DNA from: Chloroflexota bacterium
GTDB taxonomy: Bacteria; Chloroflexota; UBA6077; JACQUR01
NCBI GenBank assembly: GCA_016210245.1
Contig: JACQUR010000410.1
Coordinates: 1-16,447, forward strand
Direction of reading: 5' to 3'
Length of the DNA: 16,447 bases
Below are positions 13,148 through 16,447 of the stretch, one piece after another. The position numbers and the translations under genes are program-made. Position 1 is the first letter of the stretch. The number at the start of each line of letters is the position of its first letter. The notes under the pieces are model-generated. The model was not told where the DNA came from and searched no databases. It worked only from the letters and a program-made list of their open reading frames with translations.

Positions 13148-13557
13148 GGCGCTACCTGCTGGATACGACGCCGCTAACAGCCTTGCTCTTCAGTCGCCCT
13201 GCCGCGGTCAGCTTGATTACTTCCTGGATCACCCGCCACGAGGTCGCTACCAGCATCGTGGTCTACGCTGAGGTCATCGAGTACCTCAAGAGCCTCCCGC
13301 ATTTCTCCCAGCACCAGGCCCAGCTTCGGACTTTGCTGCGCGGAGTCCATCCATATTTTCTGACCTACCCGATTCTGGAGCGCTATGCCGACATTCGTCG
13401 ACAACTGCGCCCGCCCCGCGGCCCCGGGCTGATCGGTGACATGGACACGCTGATCGCCGCAACTGCTCTGGAGCGTAGCCTAACCCTGGTCACTACCGAC
13501 AAGAACTTTCACCGCGTCCCCAACCTCAAGGTCAGGCTTTTGCCTCGGAGGTCCTGA
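13144..13557 (+). CDS. PIN-domain toxin, VapC-like ribonuclease
   Basis: A 137-residue single PIN domain, the usual size for VapC toxins, which are metal-dependent endoribonucleases cutting tRNA or rRNA. The acidic active-site residues are in place: Asp7 (LLDTTPL), Glu43 (VVYAEVIE), Asp101 with neighbouring Asp99 (GDMDTLIAATAL), and Asp119 (TTDKNF). I choose ATG 13144 because it overlaps the antitoxin stop and starts the PIN fold exactly; the longer frame from 13060 adds residues read across the antitoxin gene. No ribosome site is needed if the two genes are coupled. The pair sits alone between a minus-strand coiled-coil gene and the molybdenum hydroxylase, consistent with a mobile stabilisation module. 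Confidence 0.87.
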   Translation: MRRYLLDTTPLTALLFSRPAAVSLITSWITRHEVATSIVVYAEVIEYLKSLPHFSQHQAQLRTLLRGVHPYFLTYPILERYADIRRQLRPPRGPGLIGDMDTLIAATALERSLTLVTTDKNFHRVPNLKVRLLPRRS

Positions 13558-13632
13558 AGGGCAGGCCCTCGCCATCTCGCCTTGAGAGCGGAGACACGGT
13601 GTGGTTTCCACGGGCAGACTGAGGAGGGAACG

Positions 13633-15969
13633 ATGGGAGCCAAGTACTTCGGCGCTTCCGTCCCCCGTCGTGAGGATCCGCGTTTCCTGGCTGGCGCTGG
13701 CCGGTACCTGGACGACCTCCAGCTTCCCGGGCTGCTCCACGCCGCGTTCCTGCGGAGTCCCCATGGCCACGCTCGCATCCACGCCATTCGCGCCGGGCGG
13801 GCGCGGCAACTGGCCGGCGTGTACGGGGTGTTCACCTTCGAGACGCTGGCGCGGTGGATGCGGCCCTTGCCCACGTTTGGGACGCCGCCTCCGGCCCTGG
13901 CCGAGCAGGTCGAGTTTCGGCTCAAGCCGACGCCCCAGCACCCCCTGTGCCAGGACACGGCACGGTACGTCGGGGAGATCGTGGCGGTGGTGGTGGCCGA
14001 GAGCCGGGCTCTGGCCGAGGACGCCCTGGACGCCATCGAGGTCGAGTACGAGCCGCGGCCGGCCGTGGTCGACATGGTGGCGGCCGGGGAGCCCGGCGCG
14101 CCCCTGCTCTACCCCGAGTGGGGCGACAACGTGGCCCTGGCCTTCACGCTGGCCGTGGGAGATCCTGACGGCGCGTTCCGCGCGGCCGAGGTGGTGGTCA
14201 GCGAGCGGTTCAGGATCCAGCGCTACGTTGGGATGCCGCTCGAGCCGCGCGGCGCGATCGCCAGCTACGATCGACGCGATGGCACCCTGACCACCTGGAA
14301 CAGCACCCAGGTCCCTCACTTCGTGCAGCAGCACCTGGCGAACGTGTTCGGGGTGGCGGTTCACAAGATTCGGGTCATCGCCCCGGATATCGGCGGGGGG
14401 TTCGGCACCAAAGCCTCCGGCTACGCCGAGGACGTGCTGGTGCCGCTCGTGGCGCGCGAGCTGGGCCGTCCCGTCAAGTGGGTGGAGGACCGGCGCGAGC
14501 ACTTCGGCGCCGCGGCCCACGCCCGGGCACAGGTCCACGACATCGCCCTCGCGGCCAGGCGCGACGGTACGATCCTCGGCCTGCGCGATCAGATCTGGGC
14601 GGATCTCGGCGCCTACAACCCGTGGGGGATCGTCAATCCCTTCAACACGGTGGCCCACCTGCGCGGGCCGCACCACATTCCCCACATGAGCGTTGAGGTC
14701 AAAGGGGTGGTGACCAACAAGACCCCGAACGCGCCCTATCGCGGCGCAGGGCGGCCGGAGACGGTCTTCGCCATGGACCGGATCATCGATCGCCTGGCCC
14801 GAGAGCTGGGGATGGACCCGGTGGAGGTCCGCCGCCGGAACTACCTCCACGGGGAACAACTCCCGTACGACGCGGGCATGCTGTACCGGGACGGGCAGCC
14901 GCTGGTGTACGACAGCGGCGACTACGCCGAAGCGCTCGAGCGAGCGCTGGACGCGGCCGGGTTCGACGGGTTCCGGGCCGAGCAGGCGAGGCTGCGAACG
15001 CACGGCATCTATCGCGGGCTGGGCGTGTCCGGGTACGTCGAGGGGACCGGCCTCGGCCCCTTCGAGAGCGCCACGGTGCGGCTGGACATCTCCGGGCACG
15101 TCGTCGTCACCACCGGCGCCTGCTGCCAGGGCCAGGGACACGAGACCACGTTTGCCCAGCTCGCCGCCGACGCGCTCGACGTCCCGCTGGACCGGGTGGC
15201 CGTGCTGGAGGGCGACACCCAGGTGGTCCCGGTGGGCGTCGGCACGTACGCGAGCCGGAGCGCGGTGGCGGCGGGGAACGCCGTGGCCGAGGCCGCTCAG
15301 GAGGTGCGCACGAAGCTGCTGGCCGCCGCGGCGCACGTGCTGGAGACGACGCCCGGGGACCTGGTGATCGAGGCCGGGCAGATCGCCATCCGCGGCGTGC
15401 CCGGCACGGCCGTCTCGATCGGCCAGGTGGTCCAGGCCTGTCTGCCCACCTTCGCCAGCGCGGGGCCAGGGCCGGCCGGCTTCGAGGCGACGGCCTATCA
15501 CCGCCCGCCTACCGTCACCTACTCGAGCGCGGTCCACGTGGCCCAGGTGGAGGTGGACCCCGAGACCGGCACGGTGCAGCTCCTGGACTACGTGGTGGCC
15601 CACGACTGCGGGCGGGTGATCAACCCGATCATTGTCGACGGCCAGATCCACGGCGGCGTGGCTCAGGGGATCGGCGGCGGGCTATTCGAGGAGCTGGTCT
15701 ACGACCAGGCCGGACAGCTCGTGACCAGCAGCTTCCTGGATTACCTGGTCCCGACGGCGATGGAGGTGCCGCCCCTCAAGCTGGTCCACCTGGAATACCC
15801 CTCCCCGCGCAACCCGCTGGGCATCAAGGGGCTGGGGGAGGGCGGAGCCATCTCACCGCCGGCGGCCATCGCCAACGCCGTTGAGGACGCGCTGGCCCCG
15901 CTGGGCGTCCGGATCACCGAAACCCCGCTCAGCCCGGCGCGCCTCGTCGGGCTCATAGCGGCCTCGTGA
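13633..15969 (+). CDS. Molybdenum hydroxylase large subunit, CoxL-like form II
   Basis: A 778-residue molybdopterin-binding subunit of the xanthine oxidase family. The N-terminal a/b hammerhead domain (about residues 10-115) is followed by the Mo-cofactor domains: GGGFGTK at 254-260, QGQGHET at 499-505, and GIKGLGEGG with Glu736 as the expected catalytic glutamate. The active-site loop reads PYRGAGR (368-374). It has no Cys and thus is not the form I CO dehydrogenase loop AYxCSFR that holds copper. It is a form II type whose substrate is undefined; these enzymes hydroxylate aldehydes, purines or heteroaromatics. ATG 13633 has GGAGG at 5 bases. No iron-sulfur or FAD subunit gene follows or precedes it here, though both partners are normally needed. 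Confidence 0.92.
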   Translation: MGAKYFGASVPRREDPRFLAGAGRYLDDLQLPGLLHAAFLRSPHGHARIHAIRAGRARQLAGVYGVFTFETLARWMRPLPTFGTPPPALAEQVEFRLKPTPQHPLCQDTARYVGEIVAVVVAESRALAEDALDAIEVEYEPRPAVVDMVAAGEPGAPLLYPEWGDNVALAFTLAVGDPDGAFRAAEVVVSERFRIQRYVGMPLEPRGAIASYDRRDGTLTTWNSTQVPHFVQQHLANVFGVAVHKIRVIAPDIGGGFGTKASGYAEDVLVPLVARELGRPVKWVEDRREHFGAAAHARAQVHDIALAARRDGTILGLRDQIWADLGAYNPWGIVNPFNTVAHLRGPHHIPHMSVEVKGVVTNKTPNAPYRGAGRPETVFAMDRIIDRLARELGMDPVEVRRRNYLHGEQLPYDAGMLYRDGQPLVYDSGDYAEALERALDAAGFDGFRAEQARLRTHGIYRGLGVSGYVEGTGLGPFESATVRLDISGHVVVTTGACCQGQGHETTFAQLAADALDVPLDRVAVLEGDTQVVPVGVGTYASRSAVAAGNAVAEAAQEVRTKLLAAAAHVLETTPGDLVIEAGQIAIRGVPGTAVSIGQVVQACLPTFASAGPGPAGFEATAYHRPPTVTYSSAVHVAQVEVDPETGTVQLLDYVVAHDCGRVINPIIVDGQIHGGVAQGIGGGLFEELVYDQAGQLVTSSFLDYLVPTAMEVPPLKLVHLEYPSPRNPLGIKGLGEGGAISPPAAIANAVEDALAPLGVRITETPLSPARLVGLIAAS

Positions 15970-16447
15970 TACCCGCATCCGGGTGGATCGCCGGTGCTGC
16001 TGCGGGGTTGGGACTGCCTGGGCTCGCTCGATCCGCGCTGCCTGGCAGGGCGTGCCACGGGGGCGGGCGGGGGAGCCTTCACGCCGCACGAGCCAACCGG
16101 GGAGCCCGCCGACGGAGCCTCGCGCATCTGAGACGAGCAGGCAGAGACGCCCACCACTCAGATGGTTCTGCGCCTCCACAACGCGCCGTAAGCGCCAGCA
16201 ATCACCCGGATCTGGTATGAGATGCGGCCCGGCGGCTTCCGACGGGTGTGACCAGTTTCTGTGCAGGCGGTCGCCGAGCCGTAGGGGGCGACGGCTCTGT
16301 CGCCCCGCCGCCCCGAGGGCGGCAAGGCGTGGTGCCCAGGGGGCCGGCCAGCAGCTCTCCTCCGGCCCCCTGCTCACCACGCTCTGCCGCCCTCGGGGCG
16401 GCGGGCAGACAGGGCCGACTGCCCCTACGACCTCCACGCACCAGAAC
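15970..16447. other. Non-coding end region after the molybdenum hydroxylase gene
   Basis: No frame here has recognisable protein motifs or a convincing ribosome site. A short hairpin (ACCCG at 15971-15975 pairing with CGGGT at 15980-15984) follows the stop codon at once, without a T run. The main content is the inverted repeat at 16281-16428. Partner subunit genes expected next to a CoxL-like gene are absent from this stretch. Confidence 0.6.
16281..16428. repeat. Large imperfect inverted repeat with nested hairpins, MITE/REP-like
   Basis: Arm 16281-16347 and arm 16362-16428 are each 67 bases and match as inverted complements at 57 positions by my count, around a 14-base spacer. The outer ends are GTAGGGG and CCCCTAC. 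Inside each arm lies a smaller hairpin, GCCGCCC-CGA-GGGCGGC, so the whole can fold as one long stem or as several stem-loops. It encodes no protein. It resembles small non-autonomous elements or REP-type palindromes; no flanking target duplication is obvious. Confidence 0.75.

Noticed and set aside
13480..15651. 723-codon minus-strand open frame opposite the molybdenum hydroxylase
   Set aside because: The plus strand has a complete CoxL-like protein with cofactor motifs. The minus frame is His, Arg and Gly rich without domains.
13633..15969. Reading the CoxL-like gene as a true aerobic CO dehydrogenase
   Set aside because: The active-site loop is PYRGAGR, without the Cys of the AYxCSFR loop, and the small and medium subunit genes are missing.
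15971..15984. Rho-independent terminator after the CoxL-like gene
   Set aside because: The stem is only five pairs and no T run follows.
15853..16437. Minus-strand protein gene over the right-hand end
   Set aside because: The frame overlaps the end of the hydroxylase gene antisense and runs through the inverted repeat; the translation has no domain and no ribosome site.

Overview
The window is GC-rich, densely coded DNA from a bacterium. Gene families, GTG starts, strong GGAGG ribosome sites and lipoprotein signals all fit. No marker gene fixes the taxon. The mix of an NMT1/SsuA-type ABC importer, CaiC-like acyl-CoA ligases, a DUF6282 hydrolase, a coiled-coil protein with a nuclease-like tail, and a PIN toxin with a small partner resembles uncultivated soil or groundwater lineages such as Chloroflexota, Rokubacteria or Tectomicrobia. 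That placement is inference.

Positions 1-11386 hold one long minus-strand gene train, read right to left: ABC ATPase, permease, permease, solute-binding lipoprotein, acyl-CoA ligase, second binding lipoprotein, second acyl-CoA ligase, MaoC-fold hydratase, second MaoC-fold protein, DUF6282 metal hydrolase, CoA-transferase subunit A, CoA-transferase subunit B (cut by the window edge). Gaps are short and several junctions overlap or are coupled, so it is probably one operon. It reads as a complete uptake and degradation route: import of a small organic acid or similar solute, activation to a CoA thioester, hydration of an enoyl-CoA-like intermediate, hydrolysis, and CoA transfer. The substrate cannot be read from the sequence. 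The striking feature is that nearly every step occurs twice (two permeases, two binding-protein/ligase pairs, two MaoC proteins) around a single ATPase. A stem-loop of up to 26 paired positions lies behind the second binding-protein gene, and a short GC palindrome lies before the first.

Positions 11387-11735 are non-coding and probably carry the operon promoter. A minus-strand gene follows (11736-12689) for a coiled-coil protein with near-identical 63-base tandem repeats and a nuclease-like C-terminus. On the plus strand come a two-gene toxin-antitoxin pair (12881-13557; a small antitoxin candidate overlapping a PIN-domain toxin by ATGA) and an orphan molybdenum hydroxylase large subunit (13633-15969) whose active-site loop is of the YRGAGR type, not that of true CO dehydrogenase. 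The last 478 bases have no credible gene but contain a large nested inverted repeat (16281-16428) that looks like a small non-autonomous mobile element or REP-type palindrome.
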